Positions 53,663 to 63,800 of a DNA stretch of 64,000 bases are shown here, piece by piece. This DNA is from an uncultured Paraprevotella sp. Its GTDB lineage: Bacteria; Bacteroidota; Bacteroidia; Bacteroidales; Bacteroidaceae. Position numbers and translations under genes: made by a program. The notes below the pieces were generated by a model, which made no database searches, had not been told where the DNA came from, and saw only the letters and a list, made by a program, of their open reading frames with translations. The stretch is from contig URDY01000011.1 in assembly GCA_900546665.1 (NCBI GenBank), forward strand, positions 1-64,000, written 5' to 3'. Each line of letters starts with the position of its first letter. The stretch's first letter is position 1.

Positions 53663-54163
53663 ATGAAAGCAATTGTAAAAAAGAGTATTTTGCCGTTTGG
53701 GTTATTGGTTCTGCTGACTTTGGGGTTGGTGTCTTGTGAAGAAAAGCATATTTCAGAATTGCCGGCATTTGCTGGTTTTAGGGTAACACCGACGACCTGG
53801 CATTCTGGTGATTCGGTAACAGTGACAGCGGTGCAACGTTCACAAGGAAATTTATTGTTTAAAGCCAAATACAGTTGGACTGTGGCATGTCAGGATACAA
53901 CTTTCAGTAAAACTTATCAGGTTGTATATGATAATGATAAATCAGATCCGAATATCAGCTTTAGAATACCACAAAATATTACTGGAAATGCCAGTATCAG
54001 TTTTACAGCAGAGTATCATTATTCAGCGACAGCACCCACATCAATTCCAACTGCATCAACAGGTGGTGAAGGGTTGATCGGATCAATAGGCAGTCCTGCA
54101 AGCAGTACATTATATGGTAAATGCTCAGGTTCTGCGTCTATGACTATTTTACCGGCCGAGTAA
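53663..54163 (+). CDS. Small lipoprotein of unknown function
   Basis: A 166-residue lipoprotein: signal sequence, then lipobox LVSC near residue 25 (GLVSCEEKH). The mature part looks like a beta-sandwich (an Ig-like or PKD-like motif GDSVTVTAVQRSQGNLLF and KYSWTVACQDTTFSKTYQVV). No known family recognised. The ATG at 53663 is used because the frame start at 53651 lies within maf. It is last in the nitroreductase-DUF2520-KdsC-Maf run. Confidence 0.68.
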   Translation: MKAIVKKSILPFGLLVLLTLGLVSCEEKHISELPAFAGFRVTPTTWHSGDSVTVTAVQRSQGNLLFKAKYSWTVACQDTTFSKTYQVVYDNDKSDPNISFRIPQNITGNASISFTAEYHYSATAPTSIPTASTGGEGLIGSIGSPASSTLYGKCSGSASMTILPAE

Positions 54164-54216
54164 GAATTAATTCTGTGATATTATGTAAAGAATATGGATT
54201 TTTATTGCAGTCTGTA

Positions 54217-54921
54217 TTACTCTTCATTATATGTAAATCCGGTAATTTGAGTACGTGACCAGGTTGTACGGAAGCCGAACCATCCTTCTTCCAGAGGTTG
54301 TGGGTCTGTGTAATCAACAATGCATTGGTCATCTATAAAATATCTTATCCGTGAACCTTTACATTGCAATACGATATGGTACCATTTGTTGGCTTGAAGT
54401 AAATGAGAGGGATCCGTATATTCAGTGATGACAGCCGGGCGTTTTGACGGATTGTCGATACCTGATTCGTTTCCGTCATAGCGTCTGAATCGGGTTGTTG
54501 TATTGTGGTTCCCACCATAGCCTAAGTAGTAAAGTTGCAGACTGTAGTAGCGGGTGAATATTCCTTTTCGCCATGCTGCACGACTGAGAATGTGGTTGGC
54601 ATGCGGATCTGATGCTTTCCAAAAACAGTTCAGATCACTCAGTCGGTCGTTTGGTTGTCCTTCAGACATCACTCTGGCATAATAGCTGATGGTCAGGTCT
54701 CCTTTCATTTTTTCTTTCCGCCAAAGAGTTAATCCTTTTGGAGCGGTGATTTCCAATGTATCATCCATAAATCGGATAGAATAGAGATTTTGCTCTGCTT
54801 CTATGAACCAGTGTGTTTCGAATGAGTCTTTGTTGAATGCAGTTGTTTGTGCCTGCAAGTGCGCAGACAGGAACATGATGATAATCAAAGCAGGAAAAAA
54901 AAGACTATGTTTGTTATTCAT
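54217..54921 (-). CDS. DUF6250 secreted protein
   Basis: A 234-residue exported protein with signal peptide (to about residue 25, ending LQAQ) and a jelly-roll-like domain of the DUF6250 type, seen in plant-glycan utilisation loci. A segment with FTRYYSLQLYYLGYGGNHNT is characteristic, as are WYHIVLQCKGSRIRYFIDDQ and the closing GWFGFRTTWSRTQITGF. It may bind or cleave pectin-type glycan, but the family has no firm role that I know. It is divergent from the phosphatase gene with only 17 bp between starts. Confidence 0.78.
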   Translation of the reverse strand: MNNKHSLFFPALIIIMFLSAHLQAQTTAFNKDSFETHWFIEAEQNLYSIRFMDDTLEITAPKGLTLWRKEKMKGDLTISYYARVMSEGQPNDRLSDLNCFWKASDPHANHILSRAAWRKGIFTRYYSLQLYYLGYGGNHNTTTRFRRYDGNESGIDNPSKRPAVITEYTDPSHLLQANKWYHIVLQCKGSRIRYFIDDQCIVDYTDPQPLEEGWFGFRTTWSRTQITGFTYNEE

Positions 54922-54938
54922 TATTTAAAAGAATTGTG

Positions 54939-55412
54939 ATGAAAAAAATATTGTTTGTTTGCCTTGGCAATATTTGCCGTTCAAGTGCAGCAGAAGAGAT
55001 TATGCGTCAAAAAGTAAAAGATGCCGGTTTGGAATCTGAATATGTATTGGATTCTGCCGGATTGATCAATTATCATGAAGGTGAACCGGCAGATGAACGA
55101 ATGAGAGCCCATGCCGCCCGTCGTGGCTATCATATTACACATCTTTCTCGTCCGGTCTGTTATGATGATTTTTTTAAGTTCGATATGATTTTGGGTATGG
55201 ATGACAGGAACATTGAGCGTTTGAAGTCTTTGGCACCAGGTTTGGATGAGGAACGTAAGATAGCCAGGATGACAGATTATTGCCGTCTGAAGGTTGTCGA
55301 TTACGTTCCAGATCCTTATTATGGTGGAGCTTCAGGTTTTGAGAATGTACTGGACATTCTGGAAGATGCCTGTTCCGGATTGCTGGATACGTTGACGCAC
55401 GAGAATTGTTGA
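54939..55412 (+). CDS. Low-molecular-weight protein tyrosine phosphatase
   Basis: A 157-residue phosphatase. The catalytic P-loop CLGNICRSS is at the N-terminus, and the general-acid aspartate is in PDPYYGGASG near residue 129. Such enzymes may dephosphorylate capsule tyrosine kinases or other proteins. The ATG at 54939 is preferred over the upstream GTG (54936). Its stop abuts the stop of the convergent sdaA-like gene with no base between, so there is no room for a terminator. Confidence 0.92.
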   Translation: MKKILFVCLGNICRSSAAEEIMRQKVKDAGLESEYVLDSAGLINYHEGEPADERMRAHAARRGYHITHLSRPVCYDDFFKFDMILGMDDRNIERLKSLAPGLDEERKIARMTDYCRLKVVDYVPDPYYGGASGFENVLDILEDACSGLLDTLTHENC

Positions 55413-56636
55413 TTATTTGCCGTGCATGGTATCCCACATCCGTTTGTAATTTTCTGCCAGACCTCCTTCTCCCGTTTCTTTGTAAAGAGAAGGCAGGTCA
55501 TGGCCCGTTTTTTTCATGACTTCAATGACCTTGTCGAACGAAACCTGATGTACACCGTCTGTCAACATGGCATACGAATTGGCATCCATTGCACGTGCAG
55601 CAGCATAGGCATTGCGTTCTATACAAGGGATTTGTACCAGACCGCATACCGGATCACATGTGAGTCCCAGATGATGTTCAAGTCCCATTTCTGCAGCATA
55701 TTCAATTTGTGCGGGTGTACCACCGAACAGTTGTGAAGCGGCAGCAGCAGCCATGGCGCAAGCTACTCCGACCTCTCCCTGACAACCTACTTCTGCTCCA
55801 GAAATAGATGCGTTGGTTTTGACAATGTTACCGAAAAGACCGGCTGTAGCTAATGCTCTGATGATACGTTGGTCGCTGATTTGGCGTGATGTATATAGAT
55901 GATACAGAACTGCCGGCAGAACACCGCACGAGCCACAAGTCGGTGCCGTTACAATCATGCCACCACCTGCATTTTCTTCACTGACAGCCAGTGCGTAGGC
56001 AAAAATAAGTCCGCGGGTACGCATGGAATGTTGATAACCTTCAGCCCGAACGTAATATGATGCGGCTTTTCTGCGCAGACAAAGTGGTCCGGGAAGGACA
56101 CCTTCATGTTCCAGCCCGTTGTGTACGGCTTGTTTCATGGTTTCCCAGACTTCGGACAGGTAATCCCAAATTTCCTTACCTTCATATTCTTCTACGTATT
56201 CCCAATAACTTTTCCCTGTAGACATACACCAGGACAGAATATCCGTAGCAGAATTTAATGGATATATATCTTCGTATTTAATAGGAGTTGCTCCTTCTTC
56301 AGCCAATGCTCCTCCGCCTATACTGTAGACAACCCATTCTCCGGTACATTCATCATCCATATTGAATGATTTGAATTTCATACCATTCGGATGGTAAGGA
56401 AGAAAGGTTTTGGGCTTCCATATTAAATTGGTCTTATTTTCATCCAATATGCTGAAAATGGCCTTATCTGTCATGTGACCTACGCCTGTTGCGGCGAGGC
56501 TGCCGTACAGGGTTACTTCAAACCGGTTGGCTTCCGGATGTTTTTCTTTAAACAGTATGGCTGCTTTACGTGGTCCCATCGTGTGGCTGCTTGACGGGCC
56601 GTATCCGATGCGGTATAGTTCTTTCAATGTGATCAT
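55413..56636 (-). CDS. L-serine dehydratase, iron-sulfur type, single chain
   Basis: A 407-residue enzyme converting serine to pyruvate and ammonia. The N-terminal beta domain with RIGYGPSSSHTMGPRKAA and the catalytic alpha domain are on one chain. Cysteines for the [4Fe-4S] cluster appear in APTCGSCGVLP and CDPVCGLVQIPCIERNA. It is a full-length SdaA/SdaB-type enzyme. Minus-strand TATCTTTG (56663-56670) is its likely -7 element. Confidence 0.95.
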   Translation of the reverse strand: MITLKELYRIGYGPSSSHTMGPRKAAILFKEKHPEANRFEVTLYGSLAATGVGHMTDKAIFSILDENKTNLIWKPKTFLPYHPNGMKFKSFNMDDECTGEWVVYSIGGGALAEEGATPIKYEDIYPLNSATDILSWCMSTGKSYWEYVEEYEGKEIWDYLSEVWETMKQAVHNGLEHEGVLPGPLCLRRKAASYYVRAEGYQHSMRTRGLIFAYALAVSEENAGGGMIVTAPTCGSCGVLPAVLYHLYTSRQISDQRIIRALATAGLFGNIVKTNASISGAEVGCQGEVGVACAMAAAAASQLFGGTPAQIEYAAEMGLEHHLGLTCDPVCGLVQIPCIERNAYAAARAMDANSYAMLTDGVHQVSFDKVIEVMKKTGHDLPSLYKETGEGGLAENYKRMWDTMHGK

Positions 56637-56811
56637 AGAAGTCTATCGTGATTTTTTTATTTCAAAGATAATATAAAAAAATGAGATTTCAGATAAATCT
56701 TTTGATTATGCTCGGAGAAAGATTTTACTTGGTAAAGGATAAAATTTATGTGACGATGGAAACGCTTATGTTCAAAGCTGTTATTTAGTTACCAATAGAG
56801 TAGGGGCCTTT

Positions 56812-57546
56812 TTAGAATTTAAGACAGATTGTAAAATATGGGAGGCATGTTTGCTGAAAATGGATAAAATAATAGTCTTGGATCTCTTCCGCTGATGGGT
56901 TGCCGATAATGCTGTATAATCCGGCTCTGAAGGCCAATTCTGAATTCTTGAATATTTTTTGAAATCCGTAACCGGCATCCAATCTGTATTTGACTGGTTC
57001 TCTGAACTGACGAAAATGTTCTTTTGGATAAAGATACATATCCTCATCCATTTCTTTTATTTTTCCGGAATGTATAATACCTCCGACCGATACGGAAGAG
57101 TATTTACCGACTTTAAGACTCAATGCAGCCGCCAGTGCATGGAGTATGTCATAAAGTGAAGGCTTTTTTCCCAATTCCGGTAGATCATTGAACCATTCTT
57201 TACTCCTGATGTAAGCATAGGATAATTCGGTAGAGAGACGATTCCATTTATTGTTGAAATATATTTTTATACCATAGCTGGAACCTTCACCTGACATGAT
57301 ATAACGTTTCCATTCATTATCTGTAGGGTAGATTTCAGGGCGAATGGCCAGTACATGATGTCTGGTCTTGTAGAATACGGATGCTTCTGCATAGCCGTTC
57401 TCTAGAAAATGTTTCCATCCTAATTCATAATGTTCTGATGAACGCGGTTTAAAGCCCTCTATGCTTGGCATTCTGAAGTCAGTAGGAAATGCAATATATC
57501 CTAAAAAGCAATTGTTATATACGGATTTGCCTGTTTCACATATTGC
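56812..57546 (-). pseudogene. C-terminal remnant of a TonB-dependent receptor
   Basis: An open frame of 244 codons that matches only the last barrel strands of a TonB-dependent receptor. YIAFPTDFRMPSIEGFKP and SSEHYELGWKH fit the typical barrel segment, and the end KF is a plausible terminal aromatic strand. No N-terminal plug or signal lies upstream; the frame closes at 57547-57549 and non-coding DNA follows. The first ATG is at 57471. It is probably a decayed receptor cut by deletion or rearrangement, next to copy 2 of the composite repeat. Confidence 0.75.
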
Positions 57547-58514
57547 TTATGATAGCGGCTTTAACAATCTGGCAGGATTTAATTTACAGTTTTAAAGACA
57601 ACAGGATATACACCTACTCAATATAGAAAAATGTTTAAAAATTATTCGCCGGTATAAAATAGGAAATGGTATATTATAATAGAGCTTTTAAACAAAAATT
57701 TTTTGTCTGATATGACAAGTTGATAGTGGTTGTGATTGATAGCCCTTTTTTTGACTTATTTTAAAGATGTAATCTAGTTTCTGTTTGAATAGAAAGGTCT
57801 ATAACCTCTCTACAATAGTATGCGTAAAACCCCTTCACCTATTCACCTTCCTTTGTATATAAGGGATGTGAGGTGAAGATGATCCTTCACAACCTCTTCA
57901 CCATCTCCTTCACGGTAATTGTCTGTCTAATAGGAATATTTTTATTCAAATAAAAAATATATACAACCTCAAAAAAGTAAAGCTTACTTTTTAAAAAGTA
58001 AACCTTACTTTTTTGAAAGTAAGCCTTACTTTTTTCAAAATCTACTGAGAGGTGTAACCTTGAATGGTTGTTTTTATTTACAAAAATGTGAAAATGTAAG
58101 TATTATTCGAAAATTGCTGGTGAAGAGTGAATATTCATTGTTAACTAATTGATTGATAATTTATTAAATAGTATAGTGAAGGGGTGATGAAGTTTGTGAG
58201 GATTCCTATTGGGGAGAGCAGGTAATTAGAGGATAAAAAACAGATTTGGAGTTCCTGATTTTGAACATTTTTCTTCTTACATAAAAGCACCCTGATCAAA
58301 AATACAGGGACCCCAAAAAGTAATAAATGATGATAAATTTGAATCTTTTGATTAAAAATGTCGTCATCAGGTTACTATTCAGGAATAAATAAGTAATTGA
58401 TGGCAAAATTGCCGTAAGGCAAATAAAATTGAAGTAGCTGCAAATATTATTGAAATGTATATGGGCGGAAAGGAATAATTTTGTTTTGTTGTTTAATTCC
58501 TTAAATTAGTTGAT
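57547..58514. other. Non-coding interval with repeat copy 2
   Basis: About 970 bp without a gene. It holds copy 2 of the composite repeat (57826-58035) and a further GTGAAGG near 58176-58182. The remaining sequence is AT-rich with no promoter match strong enough to report. Confidence 0.65.
57826..58035 (-). repeat. Composite repeat, copy 2 (inverted relative to copy 1)
   Basis: Part A (57971-58035) is again three palindromes of the plan AAAGTAA-nnn-TTACTTT repeating every 21 bp; read in reverse it is nearly identical to the triplet at 10662-10726. Part B (57826-57913) reads in reverse as GTGAAGG repeats, an inverted TTCACC, then ACAAAGGAAGGTGAA and TGAAGG, aligned with 10815-10904. The A-B gap is about 57 bp here and about 90 bp in copy 1. 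Its neighbours are a decayed TonB receptor and a frameshifted gene. Confidence 0.8.
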
Positions 58515-59562
58515 ATGAACTCACTCGTAAATAAGTTTTTGTTAATATTGGTCATTGTTCTGCAAACAGTGACTATGTACGGTCAGGGGGAAAGCAATAA
58601 ATGCAGGATAGCTCCGGCTCCGTTATTTCGTGATCCGGTATATGATGGCGCAGCAGACCCTATGGTCATATATCATAATGAAGAACAAGCATGGTATATG
58701 TTTTATACAAACAGAAGAGCCAATGTGCCATTGCATGGGGTGAGCTGGTGTTATGGAACAGACATAGGAGTTGCAGTGAGTAAAGATGGTGGACAGACAT
58801 GGATTTACAAGGGAGCGCTGGATCTGGCCTTTGAGCAAGGTGCGAATACATTTTGGGCGCCTCATGTAGTATATGATAAGGGAAAATACCATTTGTTTGT
58901 AACTTATATAAGGGGTATTCGTGAAACTTGGTCTGGAACAGGAAAAATAGCTCATTATACCAGTAAGGACTTGTGGAATTGGAAGTTTAATGGCATAATT
59001 CCATTATCAGATGATTCTCTGTTGGATGCAACGGTTTATAAAAAACCGGATGGTTTGTGGGGAATGTGGTATAAAAATGCCAGAATCGGATATACTGTGG
59101 AGGCGGTCAGTAAGGATTTGAAGCATTGGACTAACAAGGAAGGGATTGCTATAGATGATTGTCCGCATGAAGCTCCTTTTGTATTCTCCTTTAAAGGTTA
59201 TTATAGGTTGTTGACTGATCAGTGAGTGGTTTAGGGGTTTATCGTTCAGCAGATGCAACAGTTGGGAGAAGCAGGGAGTGATACTCCGAAGTCCGGGGAA
59301 ACGGAAAGATGACGGTGTACGCGCCAGCCATCCTTGCGTGGTTGTGTCGGGAGAAAGGGCTTTTGTCTTTTATTTTACTCATCCGGGATGGATTAAGGAA
59401 GGAGGATGGGGGAGTGAAGCCGATAAACTGGATGATGCCAGCATTCTGCCTCATAATTATCGTCGTTTTTCCATACAGGTCGCAGAATTGAAGATTGATC
59501 AGGATGGAGTCATGACTTGTGATCGCGATTTACCTTTTGATTTTTATTTGGAAAAACCTTGA
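58515..59562 (+). pseudogene. Frameshifted secreted glycosidase-like beta-propeller gene
   Basis: The first 236 codons encode a signal peptide and a propeller domain like GH43/GH32-type enzymes (DPVYDGAADPMVIYHNEEQ, ANTFWAPHVVYDKGKYHLF). The frame then stops at TGA (59223-59225). The coding sense resumes as SGLGVYRSADAT if one base is added near 59224, and as WEKQGVILRSPG if another is added near 59260. The last part (59278-59562, ending DFYLEKP) is in frame +1 relative to the start, as two single-base losses predict. So one gene of about 350 codons is broken twice, or two sequence errors exist. No known substrate. Confidence 0.75.
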
Positions 59563-59566
59563 TGTT

Positions 59567-60730
59567 ATGCGTTGTTGTTTACTGGGTATATTTTGTCTTA
59601 TTGGTATGGGGGCTCCTGTAAAGGGAGCAGATTCATTGCGTGAAGGGGTAGTTATACATCATTCACCTTCAAATTCAGGCAGACATGTAGGTTCCCCAAG
59701 TATTGTTGTGATGCCTGATGGTACATATATTGCTTCACATGATTATTTTGGTCATTTTCTGTCGGATACATTTGTTTATCGTTCTGATGATAAGGGATTG
59801 ACATGGGAGCGGATTTCAACATTGAAAACTCTGACTTGGGCTACTTTATTCAACAAAGGTAAAGAACTTTACTTGATAGGAATAAGATCCCGCTGTACAA
59901 TGGGTTATGGTGATTTTGTTGTTTGCCGTTCTGATGATAATGACAAGACGTGGACAACTCCGAAGGATGAAAACACAGGATTGATAAGAAAAGGTTTTTA
60001 TCATTGTGCTCCTGTGCCAGTGGTAAAAAGGGATGGTAAATACTGGAGGGCAATGGAAAATATGGGTAAAGACGGAGGATGGGGGCCGTTTGCAGCTTTG
60101 ATGACCTCCATTGCATGTGACGGAGACTTGCTGAATGCCAATGAATGGATTTTAAGTAATGAACTCATGTTCCGGCCATCATGGAAGGAAGGGGCTGTTG
60201 CATGGCTGGAGGGTAATGCAGTTGCAGACAAAAAGGGGGACATAAAGGATATATTAAGGGTTGCTGACCGGCAGGATGATGTAGCGGCAATGGCTTCAGT
60301 TTCGCCCGATGGCAGGACTTTATCTTTTGATCCTTCTACGGATTTCATACATCTGCCGGGAACTGCCAAAAAATTTACGATCAGGTATGACCGAAAAAGC
60401 AAGAAATATTGGGCTCTGACGAATTATGCTTTATCTGATGACCGTTTGGTGTTGTCGGACTTTGGTTCGATAAGAAACACGCAAGTATTGATTTGTTCAT
60501 CTGATTTATATAACTGGCAGATTGTTGATACGGTACTGACTTGTGAGCGTCCTGATTATTATGGTTATCAATATGTGGATTGGCAGATAGATGGTAAGGA
60601 TATTGTTTTTGTATCAAGAACAGCATGGCGTGATGAATACGGATTGCCGCCACGTCAGCATGATGCGAATTATTTGACATTTCACAGATTGAAGCATTTT
60701 AGGCGCTTGGCTGACAAACAGTGCAAATAG
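59567..60730 (+). CDS. Secreted sialidase-like (Asp-box) protein
   Basis: A 387-residue exported protein with signal peptide (MRCCLLGIFCLIG, cleavage near VKGA) and two Asp-box motifs typical of sialidase-fold propellers (YRSDDKGLTWERI and CRSDDNDKTW). It could be a glycosidase or a lyase of the propeller type; the sialidase arginine triad is not clear. The frame opens earlier (59519), but only the ATG at 59567 gives the signal peptide. It begins just after the broken glycosidase-like gene. Confidence 0.75.
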   Translation: MRCCLLGIFCLIGMGAPVKGADSLREGVVIHHSPSNSGRHVGSPSIVVMPDGTYIASHDYFGHFLSDTFVYRSDDKGLTWERISTLKTLTWATLFNKGKELYLIGIRSRCTMGYGDFVVCRSDDNDKTWTTPKDENTGLIRKGFYHCAPVPVVKRDGKYWRAMENMGKDGGWGPFAALMTSIACDGDLLNANEWILSNELMFRPSWKEGAVAWLEGNAVADKKGDIKDILRVADRQDDVAAMASVSPDGRTLSFDPSTDFIHLPGTAKKFTIRYDRKSKKYWALTNYALSDDRLVLSDFGSIRNTQVLICSSDLYNWQIVDTVLTCERPDYYGYQYVDWQIDGKDIVFVSRTAWRDEYGLPPRQHDANYLTFHRLKHFRRLADKQCK

Positions 60731-60814
60731 AATATAAGAATCGGCAAATATTATTTGATAATATCTGTTTGAAGGTGCTTAACTTTGCACATCGTTAAAT
60801 CTTAAAACAATAAA

Positions 60815-63800
60815 ATGAAAAATAGAAAATTATATTTGGGTTTAGTGTTGATGTGCTCTTTACATGCCGGTGCCCAGTCGCTTTATCCCGGTGTGGCAGA
60901 AGACAAAATCGTTAAAAACATTGATGATAAGGTACAGCTTTTGTCTTTCGATCTTTCGGAAGTAAGATTGCATGAGGGTGTATTGTATAATGCTATGCAG
61001 GCCAATAGAAAATGGTTGCTCGATTTGAGTCCGGACCGTTTCTTGTGCAGGTTTTATGAATATGCCGGTCTGCCTGCTAAAGCTCCTATTTACGGTGGTT
61101 GGGAAAGCCAGGGAGTTTCAGGTCATACTTTGGGACATTATCTTTCGGCTTGTGCCATGCAATATGCGGCTACCGGGGATGAGGAGTTTAAGTCGAGAGT
61201 GGATTATATGGTGAGCGAACTGGCCCGCTGCCAAAAGATGTATAAGGGACTGATGGCAGGGTATGTCGGCGGTATACCAGAACAAGAAAGAATATTTACT
61301 GAAATATACGAAGGTAAGGTCTATTCGTCCGGATTTGATCTTAATGGCGGATGGGTGCCCATTTACACTTTGCATAAGTTGTATGCCGGATTGGTTGATG
61401 CTTATTTATATTGTAATAATGAAGAAGCCAAGGATGTGGTTACGAAATGTGCAGATTGGCTGATTAATATCACTTCCAATTTGGACGAGGCGAAGTTCCA
61501 GCAGATGATTAGTTGTGAAATCGGCGGAATGAATGAAGTTCTGGATGCGATTTATATTTTGACCGGAGAACAGAAATATCTGGATATTGCCAAAAAATTC
61601 TATCATAAAGCAGTTTTGGATCCTATGGTTGAAGGACTGGATCAGTTAAACGGATTGCATGCCAATACTCAAATACCAAAGGTGTTGGGATGTCTTACGG
61701 AGTATCTGGCAACAGGTGAGGAAGACCGGTATAAATTGGCTGCGTTCTTTTGGGACAGAGTAGTGCATCATCATACTTATTCAATGGGTGGAAACAGTGA
61801 CAGCGAGCATTTCGGTGAACCTGACCATCTGTATCATCGCAGGACAAGCGGCTCTGCCGAAACTTGCAATACCTATAATATGCTTAAACTTACCAAAAAA
61901 CTCTTCCAGATAGATGCCGATGCAGAGATGATGGATTATTATGAACGGGCTTTATATAATCATATTCTGGCATCACAGAATCCGGCTACAGGTATGGTTT
62001 GCTATTACGTCAATCTTCAGAATGGTCTTGGTAAGGCTTTCAGTACACCGTTTGACAGCTTCTGGTGTTGTGTGGCTTCGGGTCTGGAGAACCATACCAA
62101 ATATACTGAAACCATATACATGCATGATAAGTCTGATAATTTGTATGTGAGTTTGTTTATCCCTTCTGAATTGAACTGGAAAGAGAAAGGTCTTAGACTG
62201 ATCCAAACAACAGGTTATCCTTATGAGCAGGGGACCCGACTTGAACTGGCAGAAGGAGCCGGACGTTTTTCATTGTGGTTACGTCATCCGTCGTGGGCCG
62301 TAAGTGGTTTTGATATTACTGTTAATGGAGAAAAAGTCCAGACTTCGGAAAATCCGGGTAGTTATGTAGAAATTAGCCGAGAATGGAAGACAGGAGATGT
62401 TATTGAAGTCAAAATGCCATTTTCATTCCATACCATGGCGACTCCTGATAATGAAAACTGCCGTACTATTTTCTATGGTCCTGTGGCTCTTGCCGCCAAT
62501 ATGGCCAAACAGTCGGTTACTTTCACAGATATACCTGTTATCGTGAAAGATGGTGATTTGGGTGAAGGTGATTTTGTTGCAGAAAATGATTCTTTGCATT
62601 TTGTTACCTCTGGAATCGGACAGTTGGAAGAGGCCAAACTTATTCCATTCTTTGAAGCTAATAATTCACCGTATGCTTTATACATGGATTTCTTTACGCA
62701 GCAACGCTGGGAAGAGGAAAAAGACAGATATTACGAAGAGTTGAATCGTGAACAGGAATTAAAAGCCAGAACTACGGATGAACTTCGCCACGAAATGCAG
62801 TCGGAACGAGATCACAATCTTAAAAGCATGAATTCACGTTCTGGAAACAATAATGGAATCTTGTGGCGGGATGCTGTGGACGGTGGATGGTATTCATTTG
62901 ATCTTTCTACGCAGCGTGATACAACAGTGCAACTTTATGTCAAGTATTGGGGTAGTGACGGTGACAGTTGGCGCAAATTTGACATTATGGTAGATGGAAT
63001 TACCATTATGACACAAACACTGTCCACACCATGGTTCCCTAATGAGGAATATGAGGCTATTTATGATATTCCAGTAGCATTGTTAAAATGTAAAGATAAA
63101 ATTACCGTTAAATTCCAGGCGCATCAGTCATGTTCTGCAGGTGGTACATTAGGATGTCGGTTGATAAAGAGAAGTGAGAAGGATCAGTTCATTTATGCCA
63201 ATACGATTGATGAAATCAAACCGGGAAATGAGCAAAGTGAAAATAAACATCAATATAAAGGTTCAGAAGGTACTCATTCGGGATTTTTTGTCAATAAATA
63301 TTATAGGGATGCATCTGGTGAGTCAGAGAAATGGATAACTTACAGAATGAAGGTGTCTCCAGATCACAAGAACCAGTTGGTTTGTGAATATTATGGTGGG
63401 GAGAATTATGGTACAAGAGAATTTGACATAATGATTGACGGAGAAAAGATAGCAACTGAAATAGTTCAGCATGGTTATCTTCCCAAGAGATTCTATTTTG
63501 TCAGTCATGATATACCGGAAAATCTGACTGTCGGAAAGAAGGAAGTGGAAGTGAAGTTTATAACCGGTCCTAATAAGTATATAGGCGGTCTTTTCGGGTT
63601 GAGAATGGTATCTGTTCCAAATCCTGATCATGTAGGTCAGGTGACTGAGGGAGATCGCGAGGAATATTTCTTTGACATGCCGTTTGACAAAAGCCCTTTG
63701 GCGAATTCTGAAGTGAAGATTTATTCTTTTTCGGGTACTTGCCTGCTAACATGTAAAGGACAGGACGTATCAAAAGATACTATTAAGAATCAGCTGAAAG

